Source of the DNA: an uncultured Pseudomonadota bacterium
GTDB taxonomy: Bacteria > Pseudomonadota > Gammaproteobacteria > Steroidobacterales > Steroidobacteraceae
Direction of reading: 5' to 3'
Assembly: GCA_903832085.1 (NCBI GenBank)
Contig: CAIKZZ010000046.1
Span: 1 to 64,000, forward strand
Length of the DNA stretch: 64,000 bases
Shown here: piece by piece, positions 13,591 through 23,292 of the stretch
Layout of the letters: every line of letters begins with the position of its first letter
Numbering within the stretch: the stretch's first letter is position 1
Translations under genes and position numbers: made by a program
The notes under the pieces: generated by a model
What the model was told of the DNA's origin: nothing
Databases searched by the model: none
Seen by the model: only the letters and a program-made list of their open reading frames with translations

Positions 13591-13604
13591 GGAGTTCGCC
13601 TCAA

Positions 13605-15698
13605 GTGGCTCGTACGACCCCGATTGATCGCTATCGAAACATCGGCATCTCGGCCCATATCGACGCCGGTAAGACGACCACCACCGAGCGTATCCTCTTT
13701 TACACCGGTGTGTCTCACAAGATTGGTGAGGTTCATGATGGCGCCGCTGTCATGGATTACATGGAGCAGGAACAAGAGCGCGGAATCACTATTACCGCTG
13801 CTGCAACCACCTGTTTCTGGAAAGGGATGGAATCGAATTTTCCCGAGCATCGTATCAACATTATTGATACGCCCGGACACGTTGATTTCACAATCGAGGT
13901 TGAGCGCTCACTGCGCGTGCTTGACTCTGCGGTTGCTGTGTATTGCGCCGTTTCTGGTGTACAGCCTCAGTCTGAAACAGTCTGGCGCCAGATGAATAAA
14001 TACGGCGTTCCGCGCATCGCCTTCGTCAATAAGATGGATCGAGCTGGGGCTAATTTTCTACGCTGTGTTGAGCAAATCGGGACGCGTCTTAAAGGCGTAC
14101 CTGTGCCGATCCAGCTCCCGATTGGAGCGGAAGAGCGCTTTGCTGGTGTGGTGGATCTCATTCGGATGAAAGAGATCTGCTGGGATGACGCCACACAGGG
14201 CACTCGATTTGAGTACCGCGAGGTTCCTGACCACATGTTGGCCGAATGTGAGCAGTGGCGCAGTAAGCTTGTGGAAGCGGCCGCCGAGGCGAACGAAACC
14301 CTGTTAAATAAGTATCTAGAGAGTGGCGAGCTGTCCATTGCTGAGATCAAACAGGGATTGCGTGAGCGCGCCTTAAGGAACGAGATTTGTTTGGTCACTT
14401 GTGGCTCAGCATTTAAAAACAAAGGTGTGCAGGCGGTCCTCGATGCGGTGATTGAGTACATGCCGTCGCCTGAGGAAGTGCCGCCTGTCAAAGGCCTGAG
14501 CGAGACTGACGAGCCCATGACCCGTCAGGCCAGTGATGCTGAACCGTTTGCGGCGCTCGCTTTTAAAATCTTGACTGATCCATTTGTGGGGAACTTGACG
14601 TTTTTCCGCGTGTATTCAGGGACATTAAAGTCAGGCGATCAGGTGTATGTGCCGGCCAAAGGTCGGGTTGAGCGCATCGGCCGGTTATTGCAGATGCATG
14701 CCAGTGAACGTACCGAACTCAAAGAAGTACGCGCTGGGGAAATCGCCGCCGCGGTCGGCTTAAAAGATGTCACCACTGGCGATACACTGTGTAATCCTGA
14801 CAAGATCATCGTACTTGAGAAAATGGAGTTTCCGGAGCCGGTCATATCCGTCGCCGTTGAGCCTCGCACAACGGTCGATCAAGAAAAGATGGGTGTGGCG
14901 CTGCAGCGCCTTGCCAAGGAAGACCCCTCATTTCGCGTACATACCGATCAAGAGTCGGGTCAGACCATCATCTCTGGTATGGGTGAGTTGCATCTGGAGA
15001 TTATCGTCGACCGCATGAAGCGTGAGTTCAAAGTGGAAGCGAACGTCGGTAAGCCTCAGGTCGCTTACCGCGAGACCATTCGCGGGACCGTTGAGCAGGA
15101 AGGAAAATTTGTTCGCCAGTCAGGCGGTCGAGGTCAGTTTGGGCACGTATGGCTTAAAATAGAGCCACAAAAAACTGGCAAGGGTTTTGAATTTGTTAAC
15201 GGAATTGTTGGTGGTGTAATACCCCGCGAATTTATTCCCGCTATCGATAAAGGCATACAAGAAGCGATGGAAGGTGGCGTGATCGCAGGGTACCCCGTCG
15301 TTGATGTCAAAGTGACCTTGTTCGACGGCTCCTATCATGATGTCGATTCTAACGAGATGGCCTTTAAGATCGCCGCGTCGATCGGCTTTAAAGAGGGCGT
15401 CAGGAATGCGAAGCCTGTGCTCCTCGAGCCTATAATGAAAGTTGAGGTCGTTACCCCTGAGGATTACTACGGTGACGTGATTGGCGATTTAAATCGGCGT
15501 CGTGGTCAAATTATGGGTATGGATGACTCTCCCTCCGGTAAGGTGGTCGATGCAGAAGTCCCGCTTGCCGAAATGTTTGGTTATGCGACGTCAGTGCGTT
15601 CGATGAGTCAGGGGCGCGCAACATTTACCATGGAATTTGCGAAATATGCAGAGGTGCCAAGCAACGTGGCCGAAGTCATATTGAAACAGGCAAGCTGA
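13605..15698 (+). CDS. fusA: Elongation factor G
   Basis: EF-G is the GTPase that drives mRNA-tRNA translocation and, with RRF, ribosome recycling. The 697-residue protein (704 in E. coli) has the P-loop [24 protein letters not shown] (G3) and NKMDRAG (G4), followed by domains II-V, with [10 protein letters not shown] in domain III. The start is GTG at 13605, read as [15 protein letters not shown], with GGAG 10 nt upstream. Thr and Val codons are mixed, unlike the neighbouring tuf. Confidence 0.98.
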   Translation: MARTTPIDRYRNIGISAHIDAGKTTTTERILFYTGVSHKIGEVHDGAAVMDYMEQEQERGITITAAATTCFWKGMESNFPEHRINIIDTPGHVDFTIEVERSLRVLDSAVAVYCAVSGVQPQSETVWRQMNKYGVPRIAFVNKMDRAGANFLRCVEQIGTRLKGVPVPIQLPIGAEERFAGVVDLIRMKEICWDDATQGTRFEYREVPDHMLAECEQWRSKLVEAAAEANETLLNKYLESGELSIAEIKQGLRERALRNEICLVTCGSAFKNKGVQAVLDAVIEYMPSPEEVPPVKGLSETDEPMTRQASDAEPFAALAFKILTDPFVGNLTFFRVYSGTLKSGDQVYVPAKGRVERIGRLLQMHASERTELKEVRAGEIAAAVGLKDVTTGDTLCNPDKIIVLEKMEFPEPVISVAVEPRTTVDQEKMGVALQRLAKEDPSFRVHTDQESGQTIISGMGELHLEIIVDRMKREFKVEANVGKPQVAYRETIRGTVEQEGKFVRQSGGRGQFGHVWLKIEPQKTGKGFEFVNGIVGGVIPREFIPAIDKGIQEAMEGGVIAGYPVVDVKVTLFDGSYHDVDSNEMAFKIAASIGFKEGVRNAKPVLLEPIMKVEVVTPEDYYGDVIGDLNRRRGQIMGMDDSPSGKVVDAEVPLAEMFGYATSVRSMSQGRATFTMEFAKYAEVPSNVAEVILKQAS

Positions 15699-15771
15699 TA
15701 TAGTTTTATGTAATTGTCGAAGTTCCTTTTATTGTTTTTTTACCAACTACTTATTTTTGAGGTACTGAGCT

Positions 15772-16962
15772 GTGTCTAAGGAAAAATTCCAGCGTACGAA
15801 GCCGCACGTGAACGTGGGGACGATTGGGCACGTTGACCATGGGAAGACGACGCTGACGGCGGCGCTGACCAAGGTGATGGCGGAGAAGCATGGCGGCGAG
15901 TTTAAGGCGTACGACCAGATTGACAAGGCGCCGGAAGAGAAGGCGCGTGGTATTACGATTAGCACGGCGCACGTGGAGTATCAGAGTGACAACCGTCACT
16001 ACGCGCACGTGGATTGTCCTGGGCATGCGGATTATGTGAAGAACATGATTACGGGTGCGGCGCAGATGGACGGGGCGATTTTGGTGTGTTCAGCGGCGGA
16101 CGGCCCGATGCCGCAGACGCGCGAGCACATTTTGTTAGCGCGTCAGGTGGGCGTGCCGTACATTGTGGTGTTTTTGAACAAAGCGGACATGGTGGATGAC
16201 GCCGAGCTGTTGGAGCTGGTGGAGATGGAAGTTCGCGAGTTGCTGTCGAAGTACAACTTCCCTGGCGATGACACGCCGATTGTGAAGGGTTCGGCGCTGA
16301 AGGCGCTGGAAGGGGACATGAGTCCGATTGGCGTACCGGCGGTGATTCAGCTGGTGGAGGAGATGGACCGTTATATTCCGGTGCCGGAGCGCGCGGTAGA
16401 CGGTGCGTTCTTGATGCCAGTGGAGGACGTGTTTTCGATTTCGGGCCGTGGCACTGTGGTGACAGGCCGTATTGAGCGCGGGATTGTGAAGGTGAACGAG
16501 GAAGTGGAGATTGTTGGTATTCGTGACACGACGAAGACGATTTGCACGGGTGTGGAGATGTTCCGCAAGTTATTGGATGAGGGTCAGGCTGGCGACAACG
16601 TGGGTGTGCTGCTGCGCGGCACGAAGCGTGAGGACGTGGAGCGTGGCCAGGTGTTATGCAAGCCCGGTTCGATCAAGCCGCACACGAAGTTTGAGTGTGA
16701 GGTGTATGTGCTGACGAAGGAAGAGGGTGGACGTCACACGCCGTTTTTCAAGGGGTATCGGCCGCAGTTTTACTTCCGCACGACGGACGTGACTGGGAAC
16801 GTGCAGTTACCGGAGGGCGTGGAGATGGTGATGCCGGGTGACAACATCAAGATGGTGGTTGAGTTGATCAACCCGATTGCGATGGAAGAGGGGCTGCGTT
16901 TTGCGATCCGTGAGGGTGGCAGAACCGTCGGCGCCGGCGTCGTCTCGAAGGTCGTTTTGTAA
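15772..16962 (+). CDS. tuf: Elongation factor Tu (second, complete copy)
   Basis: EF-Tu carries aminoacyl-tRNA to the ribosome. The 396-residue product has [15 protein letters not shown] (P-loop), [20 protein letters not shown] (G3) and NKADMVDD (G4). The start is GTG at 15772, 73 nt after fusA in an AT-rich gap. Codon use is peculiar: Thr is ACG in about four-fifths of cases, with Val and Ala dominated by GTG and GCG. The last dozen codons switch to GTC, GGC and GCC. Its 3' end is nearly identical to the copy at position 1, consistent with concerted evolution of the pair. Confidence 0.98.
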   Translation: MSKEKFQRTKPHVNVGTIGHVDHGKTTLTAALTKVMAEKHGGEFKAYDQIDKAPEEKARGITISTAHVEYQSDNRHYAHVDCPGHADYVKNMITGAAQMDGAILVCSAADGPMPQTREHILLARQVGVPYIVVFLNKADMVDDAELLELVEMEVRELLSKYNFPGDDTPIVKGSALKALEGDMSPIGVPAVIQLVEEMDRYIPVPERAVDGAFLMPVEDVFSISGRGTVVTGRIERGIVKVNEEVEIVGIRDTTKTICTGVEMFRKLLDEGQAGDNVGVLLRGTKREDVERGQVLCKPGSIKPHTKFECEVYVLTKEEGGRHTPFFKGYRPQFYFRTTDVTGNVQLPEGVEMVMPGDNIKMVVELINPIAMEEGLRFAIREGGRTVGAGVVSKVVL

Positions 16963-16968
16963 AAAGTC

Positions 16969-16997
16969 GTGAAATCCTGCGGCGGGGCGCGTACACT
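16969..16997 (+). promoter_or_regulatory. Possible promoter upstream of rpsJ
   Basis: GTGAAA (16969-16974) is spaced 17 nt from TACACT (16992-16997). The -10 matches four of six bases and the -35 four of six. It lies in the 114-nt tuf-rpsJ gap and would start the S10 operon. The -10 box falls in the loop of the GC hairpin annotated separately. TACACT also occurs before rpsM and ssb in this window. Support is pattern only. Confidence 0.4.
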
Positions 16998-17011
16998 GCG
17001 CGGCCCGCCGC
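16979..17011 (+). terminator. Long GC hairpin between tuf and rpsJ
   Basis: GCGGCGGGGCGCG-tacactg-CGCGGCCCGCCGC forms a 13-bp stem with one mismatch and a 7-nt loop. It follows the tuf stop by 16 nt, where a terminator of the str operon would be expected. No T tract follows (TAGACGACGG), so classical intrinsic termination is doubtful. It could be an RNA processing or pausing hairpin, or a DNA cruciform at the rpsJ promoter. Confidence 0.5.
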
Positions 17012-17076
17012 TAGACGACGGGTATTAATTCGCAGGTTTTGAATGAACCTGTAGTTCTTTGACCAAGAGGTCCGTA

Positions 17077-17388
17077 ATGGCTAATCAGAACATTCGCATA
17101 CGCCTTAAAGCCTTCGATCACCGCCTGATCGATACCTCGGCTAAAGAGATCGTGGAGACCGCAAAGCGCACTGGTGCGACCGTGCGGGGCCCCATCCCTT
17201 TGCCTACGAAAATGGAGCGTTTTACGCTTCTGGTGGCCCCTCACGGCGATAAAGACGCCCGAGATCAGTACGAAATCCGTACCCACAAGCGGCTCATGGA
17301 CATCCTGCACCCGACCGACAAGACGGTCGATGCGCTGATGAAGCTCGAGCTGCCTGCGGGCGTGGACGTCCAGATCAAGCTGAACTGA
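17077..17388 (+). CDS. rpsJ: 30S ribosomal protein S10 (NusE)
   Basis: S10 is part of the 30S head and, as NusE, joins NusB and NusG in antitermination and transcription-translation coupling. The 103-residue length equals E. coli. The protein begins [19 protein letters not shown]. The ATG at 17077 is chosen over the ORF start at 17059 because AGAGG lies just upstream and the length then matches. Unusually, it is followed by a 311-nt gap before rplC, rather than the few tens of nt common in related genomes. Confidence 0.97.
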   Translation: MANQNIRIRLKAFDHRLIDTSAKEIVETAKRTGATVRGPIPLPTKMERFTLLVAPHGDKDARDQYEIRTHKRLMDILHPTDKTVDALMKLELPAGVDVQIKLN

Positions 17389-17699
17389 GGTGATGGGCCT
17401 CGCGAGGCCCAGTGATTCGTAGTTTTAGCCGGTTTTGGCCTTGCAAAAAGATGAGCCGCTGATTAATATAGGCGGCTCACTTCGGTTCGCCTGCCCAGGC
17501 GCGCTGCCCGAAGGTCGATCCAGACAGTCGCATTGCAGCAAAGAGCTGCTGTAGACGCGGGGTCGATACCACGGAGTGGTTTCTGGGACGGACGGTGTGT
17601 GATTGAAATGGACGCTGTTGACTGCCGCTGTGGTGGTCGGGAGCGGTGACGAAGTTCCGGTTGCCAATTGTAGTGACCGGACGTAAAGAGGAAGACCCA
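17389..17699 (+). promoter_or_regulatory. 311-nt rpsJ-rplC intergenic region with palindromes and a promoter-like element
   Basis: No gene is supported here; the listed ORFs on both strands lack homology-like features. It contains the 18-bp perfect palindrome TGGGCCTCGCGAGGCCCA (17394-17411). A promoter-like pair follows: TTGCAA (17441-17446), 17 nt, TAATAT (17464-17469). The inverted repeat TGAGCCGC...GCGGCTCA (17452-17459 and 17472-17479) frames that -10 box. The remaining 220 nt up to the rplC Shine-Dalgarno (AGAGGAAG) could be a structured leader. In E. coli the L4-controlled leader precedes rpsJ; here an equivalent may precede rplC. That is inference. Confidence 0.5.
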
Positions 17700-18392
17700 A
17701 TGAGTCTTAAATCTGGCTTGGGGCTGGTAGGCCGCAAGCGTGGCATGACGCGCATCTTTACTGATGCCGGCGAGACGGTCCCTGTGACCGTTATCGAAGC
17801 GTTGCCCAATCGTGTTGCTCAAGTCAAAACACCCGAAATCGATGGTTACCGCTCAGTGCAGGTGGCGTTCGGTACACAACGCGTCTCGCGCTTGTCCAAA
17901 GCTGTGCAGGGCCACTACGCCAAAGCCAATGTGGCTCCAGGTGAAAAGTTGGTTGAGTTTCGTCTGTCTGGCACGGATGGCGCCGAACTCGGTGCTGGTA
18001 ACGAAATTAAAGTGGATATGTTCACCGTCGGCCAAATTGTCGACGTGACCGGTACCACCATGGGTAAAGGCTATGCCGGTGTGATGAAGCGGCATAACTT
18101 CGCTGGCGGCATGGCGACGCACGGAGCGTCTGTGTCGCACCGCGTACCAGGCTCTATTGGCCAGCGCCAAACACCGGGACGGGTGTTTCAGGGTAAGCGC
18201 ATGTCGGGTCACATGGGCGTGCAGCGTCGCACCATGGAAAACTTACGCGTTGTGGAAGTGGATACTGAGCGGAATTTGCTGCTCATCCGTGGCGCAGTGC
18301 CTGGAACTGAGGGTGGAACGGTCATCGTTCGCCCATCCGTCAAGGCCAAAGGTCAGGCGCGCCGCGTTCGGCTGCAGTCGGCCAAGAAGTAA
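17700..18392 (+). CDS. rplC: 50S ribosomal protein L3
   Basis: L3 is an early assembly protein reaching the peptidyl-transferase centre. The 230-residue protein (209 in E. coli) has the N-terminal [14 protein letters not shown] motif and [20 protein letters not shown], which contains the glutamine methylated by PrmB in E. coli. The ATG at 17700 is preferred over 17646 because AGAGGAAG precedes it. The extra length is in a basic C-terminal tail ([16 protein letters not shown]) and a few N-terminal residues. rplD follows after 14 nt. Confidence 0.97.
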   Translation: MSLKSGLGLVGRKRGMTRIFTDAGETVPVTVIEALPNRVAQVKTPEIDGYRSVQVAFGTQRVSRLSKAVQGHYAKANVAPGEKLVEFRLSGTDGAELGAGNEIKVDMFTVGQIVDVTGTTMGKGYAGVMKRHNFAGGMATHGASVSHRVPGSIGQRQTPGRVFQGKRMSGHMGVQRRTMENLRVVEVDTERNLLLIRGAVPGTEGGTVIVRPSVKAKGQARRVRLQSAKK

Positions 18393-18406
18393 CCGGGGGC
18401 AGCCAC

Positions 18407-19021
18407 ATGAAACTTAAGGTTGTAAATGCCGGTGGCGCACCTGCGGAGCTTGAGCTCGCAGATGCTGCGTTCGACCGCGAATTTAATGAAACGCTCGTGC
18501 ACCAGGTCATTACCGCTTATATGGCCGCCGGTCGCTCAGGCACTAAAGCACAGAAAACCCGCGCTGAAGTGCGCGGCGGTGGGCGCAAGCCGTGGAACCA
18601 AAAAGGCTCCGGTAGCGCGCGTGCAGGCTCCATCCGTAGTCCGATCTGGGTCGGCGGTGGTCGCGCGTTTGCAGCGAAGCCGCGTGACTATAGCCAGAAG
18701 GTCAATCGCAAGATGTACCGTGGCGCGTTGCGCGCGATGCTCTCAGAGCTCGCTCGCACAAATGCGCTGGTGGTGACCCAGTCATTGGAGCTTGAGGCTC
18801 CAAAGACCAAGTTGCTGGTAACGCAGTTAGCGGCGCTCGGTTTGGAAAAGGTACTTATTTTGGTCGAGGCCTTTGAGGAAAAGCTGTTTCTGGCAGCGCG
18901 CAATTTGCCGCACGTTGAAGTGCTTGCGGTCGCCCAGCTTGATCCTGTCAGCCTTGCCCGTCATGGAAAAGTGCTTGCCACTGTCGGCGCACTTAAGATG
19001 CTTGAGGAGCGCCTAGTATGA
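18407..19021 (+). CDS. rplD: 50S ribosomal protein L4
   Basis: L4 lines the peptide exit tunnel; in E. coli it also represses the S10 operon at its leader. The 204-residue protein (201 in E. coli) has the tunnel-loop region [21 protein letters not shown] and [17 protein letters not shown], near residues 45-85. The stop overlaps the rplW start by 4 nt (ATGA), indicating coupled translation. If L4 autoregulation exists here, the long gap before rplC is the candidate target. Confidence 0.97.
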   Translation: MKLKVVNAGGAPAELELADAAFDREFNETLVHQVITAYMAAGRSGTKAQKTRAEVRGGGRKPWNQKGSGSARAGSIRSPIWVGGGRAFAAKPRDYSQKVNRKMYRGALRAMLSELARTNALVVTQSLELEAPKTKLLVTQLAALGLEKVLILVEAFEEKLFLAARNLPHVEVLAVAQLDPVSLARHGKVLATVGALKMLEERLV

Positions 19022-19347
19022 GCGCAGCCAACAACAAGCCTGTGAAGGCAAGTGAGCGACTGATCAATTTGTTGCTTGCGCCGCACGTATCTGAAAAAGC
19101 TGCGCGCGTCACAGAAAAAGCAAACCACTATGTGTTTCGTGTGCGCACTGACGCGACCAAGCCGGAGATTCGTGCAGCTGTAAAGCTCATGTTCAACGTC
19201 GAGGTCTTGGCAGTACAAGTCGTCAATGTTGGCGGCAAAGAAAAGCGCTTTGGTAGCACAATCGGCCGACGTTCTGACTGGAAAAAGGCTTACATCAGCC
19301 TAAAAGCCGGTGAGACCATCGACTTCACCGGCAGCGTAAAAGCCTGA
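19018..19347 (+). CDS. rplW: 50S ribosomal protein L23
   Basis: L23 lies at the tunnel exit and is the docking site for trigger factor and SRP. The 109-residue protein (100 in E. coli) contains [10 protein letters not shown] and [20 protein letters not shown], followed by [11 protein letters not shown]. The N-terminus is about nine residues longer than in E. coli. It overlaps rplD by ATGA and precedes rplB by 22 nt. Confidence 0.97.
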   Translation: MSAANNKPVKASERLINLLLAPHVSEKAARVTEKANHYVFRVRTDATKPEIRAAVKLMFNVEVLAVQVVNVGGKEKRFGSTIGRRSDWKKAYISLKAGETIDFTGSVKA

Positions 19348-19369
19348 GCCGGCCAGAAGGACTAGACCC

Positions 19370-20197
19370 ATGCCAATGATTAAATTACGACCGACCTCAC
19401 CTGGTGCGCGCTTTGTAGTGAAGCCGGACCGCTCGCATCTGTACAAGGGCAAAGGCCACGCGCCGTTGCTTGTTTCGCAGAACTCGACGGGTGCTCGCAA
19501 TAGTTCGGGTCGTATCACCACCCGTCATCGCGGCGGTGGACACAAACAGAAATATCGCATCGTTGACTTTCGTCGTGACAAAGACGGCATCGTCGGCGTT
19601 GTGGAGCGTATTGAATACGATCCGAACCGTAGTGCTCACATCGCACTTGTTCTATACAAGGACGGCGAGCGCCGTTACATCCTTGCGCCTAAGGGTTTGG
19701 CTGTCGGTGGTGAAGTGTTATCGGGTCCTGAGGCGCCGTTCAAACCAGGCAATGCCATGCAGTTTCGCAGCATTCCCGTCGGTAGTTCGGTACACAACAT
19801 TGAGCTGAAGCCTGGCAAGGGTGGTCAAATTGCCCGCGCTGCAGGTAGCTCAGCCCAGTTCGCCGCACGCGACGGGCTGCAGGCACTGATTCGTTTGAAG
19901 TCTGGTGAGATTCGTAAGGTCCACATCGATTGCCGCGCCACGATTGGCGAGGTCGGTAATGACGAGCACAACCTGCGCGTCTTCGGTAAGGCGGGTGCCA
20001 AGCGTTGGCGCGGCATTCGACCGACAGTGCGCGGTGTAGTCATGAACCCGGTTGACCATCCACACGGTGGTGGTGAAGGCAAATCGGGACAGGGTAATCC
20101 GCATCCGGTTTCGCCATGGGGTTGGCAGACCAAGGGTAAGAAGACCCGTCACAACAAGCGCACGAGTTCATCCATCGTGCAGCGACGCAAAAAGTAA
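19370..20197 (+). CDS. rplB: 50S ribosomal protein L2
   Basis: L2 is a core 23S rRNA-binding protein needed for subunit association and peptidyl transfer. The 275-residue protein (273 in E. coli) has [17 protein letters not shown] and the C-terminal signature [17 protein letters not shown] with its essential histidine. It starts [15 protein letters not shown]; an in-frame ATG two codons later is an alternative, but AGAAGGAC upstream supports 19370. Confidence 0.98.
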   Translation: MPMIKLRPTSPGARFVVKPDRSHLYKGKGHAPLLVSQNSTGARNSSGRITTRHRGGGHKQKYRIVDFRRDKDGIVGVVERIEYDPNRSAHIALVLYKDGERRYILAPKGLAVGGEVLSGPEAPFKPGNAMQFRSIPVGSSVHNIELKPGKGGQIARAAGSSAQFAARDGLQALIRLKSGEIRKVHIDCRATIGEVGNDEHNLRVFGKAGAKRWRGIRPTVRGVVMNPVDHPHGGGEGKSGQGNPHPVSPWGWQTKGKKTRHNKRTSSSIVQRRKK

Positions 20198-20212
20198 CGC
20201 GAGGGTCAAACT

Positions 20213-20491
20213 GTGCCACGTTCACTGAAAAAAGGCCCATTCGTCGACTTGCCACTTGCGAAGAAAGTGGAAGTTGCTGTGGCTAAAAATGACCGCCGTC
20301 CGATCAAGACGTGGTCACGACGTTCAATGGTCACGCCAGAGATGGTCGGGCTCACCATTGCCGTACACAACGGGCGTAACCATGTTCCAGTGCTTATGAC
20401 TGAAAATATGGTTGGTCACAAACTCGGCGAATTTGCTCCGACGCGTACCTTTAAGGCGCACGGCGGCGATCGCAAATCGTCGGCGGAGTAA
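20213..20491 (+). CDS. rpsS: 30S ribosomal protein S19
   Basis: S19 is a 30S head protein that contacts S13 and A-site tRNA. The 92 residues match E. coli in length. It begins [19 protein letters not shown] after a GTG start at 20213 (GCGAGG upstream), and has the conserved [23 protein letters not shown] region. rplV follows after 3 nt. Confidence 0.97.
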   Translation: MPRSLKKGPFVDLPLAKKVEVAVAKNDRRPIKTWSRRSMVTPEMVGLTIAVHNGRNHVPVLMTENMVGHKLGEFAPTRTFKAHGGDRKSSAE

Positions 20492-20494
20492 ACA

Positions 20495-20833
20495 ATGCAG
20501 ACCTACGCAAAACATATGAACGCGCGTATTTCGCCACAGAAGTGCCGACTGGTTGCTGATGTAGTGCGTGGTAAGCCAGTTGGCCAAGCGCTCGCGATCT
20601 TGCGCTTCATGCCTAAGAAAGGCGCTGAGTTGGTTCGCAAGGTACTTGAGTCTGCAATTGCTAATGCAGAGCACAACCACAACGCGGACATTGATGCGCT
20701 GATTTTGTCGCGTATCGAAGTCGACACTGCGCCAGTTTTAAAGCGGTTTACTGCGAATGCAAAAGGCCGCGGCAACCGTATCGTAAAGCGTAACAGTCAC
20801 ATCGCGGTCTACGTCGCGGACGCGGCTAAATAG
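20495..20833 (+). CDS. rplV: 50S ribosomal protein L22
   Basis: L22 extends a beta-hairpin into the exit tunnel next to L4, at the macrolide and arrest-peptide site. The 112-residue protein (110 in E. coli) has [18 protein letters not shown] near the N-terminus. The tunnel hairpin region [20 protein letters not shown] is near residues 83-102. The upstream gap is only 3 nt, so translation is coupled to rpsS. Confidence 0.97.
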   Translation: MQTYAKHMNARISPQKCRLVADVVRGKPVGQALAILRFMPKKGAELVRKVLESAIANAEHNHNADIDALILSRIEVDTAPVLKRFTANAKGRGNRIVKRNSHIAVYVADAAK

Positions 20834-20852
20834 GCTGAGGACGAGAGAAACT

Positions 20853-21563
20853 ATGGGCCAAAAAGTCAATCCGATCGGCATCCGCTTAGGAATCACCCGT
20901 GACTGGACTTCCAAGTGGTACGCCCACTCGAAGAATTTCGCGAGTCTGTTGCACACAGACGCCTTGGTGCGTGGATTTTTAAAGAAGCGTCTTGCCGAGG
21001 CATCGATTAGCCGTATTCAGATCGAGCGCGCAGCGCGTCGAGTCAACATCACGATACACACGGCGCGGCCTGGTATCGTGATTGGTAAGAAGGGCGAGGA
21101 TATTGAGAAGGTTCGCATTGAAGTGGCGCGCCTTTTGACTCTGCCGACGCAAGACGTGCGTCTGAATATTGCAGAGATTCGTAAGCCCGAGCTTGACGCC
21201 CAGCTAGTGGCGGAAGGCATCGCGCAGCAGATTGAGAAGCGCGTTATGTTCCGCCGCGCGATGAAGCGTTCGGTCACGAACACCATGCGCAGCGGTGCTT
21301 TGGGAATCAAGGTGCGTGCATCGGGTCGCTTAAATGGCGCCGAGATTGCGCGTACTGAGTGGAGTCGTGAGGGTCGCATCCCTCTGCACACATTCCGTGC
21401 AGATATTGATTATGGTTTTGCTGAAGCGAAAACCACCTATGGATTGATCGGCGTCAAAGTCTGGATCTTCAAGGGTGAAATTTTCGATAAGGCAACCTTG
21501 GAAGCGCAGGCAGCGGAAGCTGCGTTTGTGGCAGCAGCGCCTGAGGCGGCTCCAGCGGCTTAA
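20853..21563 (+). CDS. rpsC: 30S ribosomal protein S3
   Basis: S3 forms part of the mRNA entry channel and its helicase. The 236-residue product (233 in E. coli) starts [13 protein letters not shown]. The KH domain GXXG signature is present as [14 protein letters not shown], and [13 protein letters not shown] is in the C-terminal half. The last 20 residues are Ala-rich ([10 protein letters not shown]), a low-complexity tail like those on RpoC and L17 in this window. Confidence 0.97.
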   Translation: MGQKVNPIGIRLGITRDWTSKWYAHSKNFASLLHTDALVRGFLKKRLAEASISRIQIERAARRVNITIHTARPGIVIGKKGEDIEKVRIEVARLLTLPTQDVRLNIAEIRKPELDAQLVAEGIAQQIEKRVMFRRAMKRSVTNTMRSGALGIKVRASGRLNGAEIARTEWSREGRIPLHTFRADIDYGFAEAKTTYGLIGVKVWIFKGEIFDKATLEAQAAEAAFVAAAPEAAPAA

Positions 21564-21589
21564 TGCCTCTGTAGCTAGGAGATAACTTT

Positions 21590-22003
21590 ATGATGCAACC
21601 AAAGCGTACTAAGTACCGCAAACAGTTCAAGGGCACGAACTCGGGCTCCGCGCACCGCGGTAGCACCGTGGCGTTTGGCGAGTACGCGCTGAAAGCGACT
21701 GATCGTGGCCGCATGACTTCACGTGAGATTGAAGCAGCGCGTCGCGCGATGACACGTCACGTGAAGCGTGGCGGACAAATCTGGATTCGGGTATTTCCTG
21801 ATATCCCCGTCACTGCGAAGCCCCTAGAGGTTCGTATGGGTAGCGGTAAGGGAAACGTCGAGTACTGGGTGGCGCGCGTGTTGCCTGGGAAGATTTTGTT
21901 CGAGATGGAAGGCATTAGTGAGGCGGACGCGCGTGAAGCGTTTCGACTTGCCGCCGCCAAGCTATCTTTGCCGACCATGTTCGTTAAGCGTCAGATTCGC
22001 TAA
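21590..22003 (+). CDS. rplP: 50S ribosomal protein L16
   Basis: L16 organises the A-site and P-site region of the 50S subunit and is a late assembly protein. The 137-residue protein (136 in E. coli) starts [15 protein letters not shown]. It contains [18 protein letters not shown], whose arginine is the position hydroxylated in E. coli L16. AGGAGATAACTTT precedes the ATG; an ATG one codon later is an alternative. Confidence 0.97.
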   Translation: MMQPKRTKYRKQFKGTNSGSAHRGSTVAFGEYALKATDRGRMTSREIEAARRAMTRHVKRGGQIWIRVFPDIPVTAKPLEVRMGSGKGNVEYWVARVLPGKILFEMEGISEADAREAFRLAAAKLSLPTMFVKRQIR

Positions 22004-22025
22004 GCGCGGATCTTGAGGAACACCG

Positions 22026-22229
22026 ATGAGCTTTAAGGATATTGTGAATAAAACGCCGGCTGAGTTGCAGGAAGAACTCCTGAAGCTGCGCCGTGAGCAG
22101 TTTAATTTACGGATGGCCGCGGCTGTGGGGCAACCCGCGAAGCCCGATCAGTTCGGCAAAGTGCGCAAGACCATTGCACGCGTAAAGACCGCGCTTAACC
22201 AGCAGACGCGTGTCGGAGGTAAGGCCTGA
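22026..22229 (+). CDS. rpmC: 50S ribosomal protein L29
   Basis: L29 sits beside L23 at the tunnel exit. The 67-residue, mostly helical protein (63 in E. coli) has [20 protein letters not shown] and [12 protein letters not shown], both family hallmarks. Its TGA stop shares one base with the rpsQ ATG (TGATG), so rpsQ translation is coupled. Confidence 0.96.
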   Translation: MSFKDIVNKTPAELQEELLKLRREQFNLRMAAAVGQPAKPDQFGKVRKTIARVKTALNQQTRVGGKA

Positions 22230-22513
22230 TGTCCGCAGAGAGTTCAACAGCAGCTACGGTCGCAGCGAGCGAGCGCACGCTGACGGGTCGCGTTGTCAGC
22301 AACAAGATGGATAAAACCATCTCGGTCGCGGTCGAGCGTCTTATCAAGCACTCGGCCTATGGTAAGTACGTGCGCCGTACAACCAAGCTGCTGGCGCACG
22401 ATGAGCAGAATGAATGCAAAGAGGGCGACACGGTGTCGATTTCACCGTGCCGGCCATTATCGCGACGCAAGAGCTGGACTCTTGTGCGTGTCGTTGAGCG
22501 CGGCGAGCGCTGA
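22229..22513 (+). CDS. rpsQ: 30S ribosomal protein S17
   Basis: S17 is a primary 16S rRNA 5'-domain binding protein with an OB fold. The 94-residue protein (84 in E. coli) has [20 protein letters not shown] and [15 protein letters not shown]. The extra residues are an N-terminal Ser/Ala-rich stretch. The ATG overlaps the rpmC stop by one base. Confidence 0.96.
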   Translation: MSAESSTAATVAASERTLTGRVVSNKMDKTISVAVERLIKHSAYGKYVRRTTKLLAHDEQNECKEGDTVSISPCRPLSRRKSWTLVRVVERGER

Positions 22514-22534
22514 TAGTCTTAGGGAACATCGATA

Positions 22535-22903
22535 ATGATTCAGATGCGAACCTTGCTAGCGGCAGCTGATAACAGCGGTGCGCGTAGCCTCATGTGTATT
22601 AAGGTGCTTGGTGGTTCCAAGCGTCGTTACGCCAGCGTTGGCGATGTCATTAAGGTGAGCGTTAAAGACGCAATCCCACGTGGCAAAGTCAAAAAGGGCG
22701 AAGTGTATGACGCCGTTGTCGTGCGCACCCGCTTCGGCGTGCGTCGCGCTGATGGCTCGCTCATTCGCTTTGATGGTAATGCGGCTGTGCTGCTTACCAA
22801 CAAACTCGAGCCAATTGGCACTCGTATTTTTGGACCAGTGACACGTGAGCTGCGTAATGCGCAGTTCATGAAGATTATCTCGCTTGCGCCAGAGGTCCTT
22901 TAA
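22535..22903 (+). CDS. rplN: 50S ribosomal protein L14
   Basis: L14 contributes to an intersubunit bridge and is the contact for ribosome silencing factor RsfS, whose gene is also in this window (51.9 kb). The 122-residue protein (123 in E. coli) starts [20 protein letters not shown] and carries [17 protein letters not shown]. It is the first gene of the spc series, but there is no obvious promoter in the 21-nt gap upstream. Confidence 0.97.
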   Translation: MIQMRTLLAAADNSGARSLMCIKVLGGSKRRYASVGDVIKVSVKDAIPRGKVKKGEVYDAVVVRTRFGVRRADGSLIRFDGNAAVLLTNKLEPIGTRIFGPVTRELRNAQFMKIISLAPEVL

Positions 22904-22935
22904 GGACCCGTCGCCAGAGAGGCTAGGAACAGCAT

Positions 22936-23253
22936 ATGCAAAGAATTCGTAAAGGCGACCAGGTCATTGTGACCACCGGTCGTGACAAAGGGCGCCAGGG
23001 CACCGTGATACGTGCACTCGATGATAACCGCGTGGTGATCGAGAACGTGAATATGGTGAAGAAGCACCAGAAGCCGAATCCGCAGATGGGCAACCAAGGC
23101 GGCATCGTGCAGAAGGAAGCATCGGTTCACCTATCGAACGTGGCTCTTTACAACCCGGCGACGAAGAAGGCTGATCGCGTAGCGTTTAAAACGCTTGATG
23201 ACGGTCGCAAGGTGCGTGTTTTCAAGTCGAACGGAGAGGTCGTCGACGCTTAA
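22936..23253 (+). CDS. rplX: 50S ribosomal protein L24
   Basis: L24 initiates 50S assembly and sits near the tunnel exit. The 105-residue protein (104 in E. coli) has the KOW motif [20 protein letters not shown] near the N-terminus and [16 protein letters not shown] after it. A 32-nt gap separates it from rplN. Confidence 0.97.
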   Translation: MQRIRKGDQVIVTTGRDKGRQGTVIRALDDNRVVIENVNMVKKHQKPNPQMGNQGGIVQKEASVHLSNVALYNPATKKADRVAFKTLDDGRKVRVFKSNGEVVDA

Positions 23254-23292
23254 GCGTCGGTGCCTCACTAACCGCATACAGGACTTAACTTG

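Noticed and set aside
17425-17822. Minus-strand ORFs in the rpsJ-rplC gap (91-119 aa)
   Set aside because: They overlap the rplC start, look non-protein-like (low complexity, no motif) and have no ribosome site.
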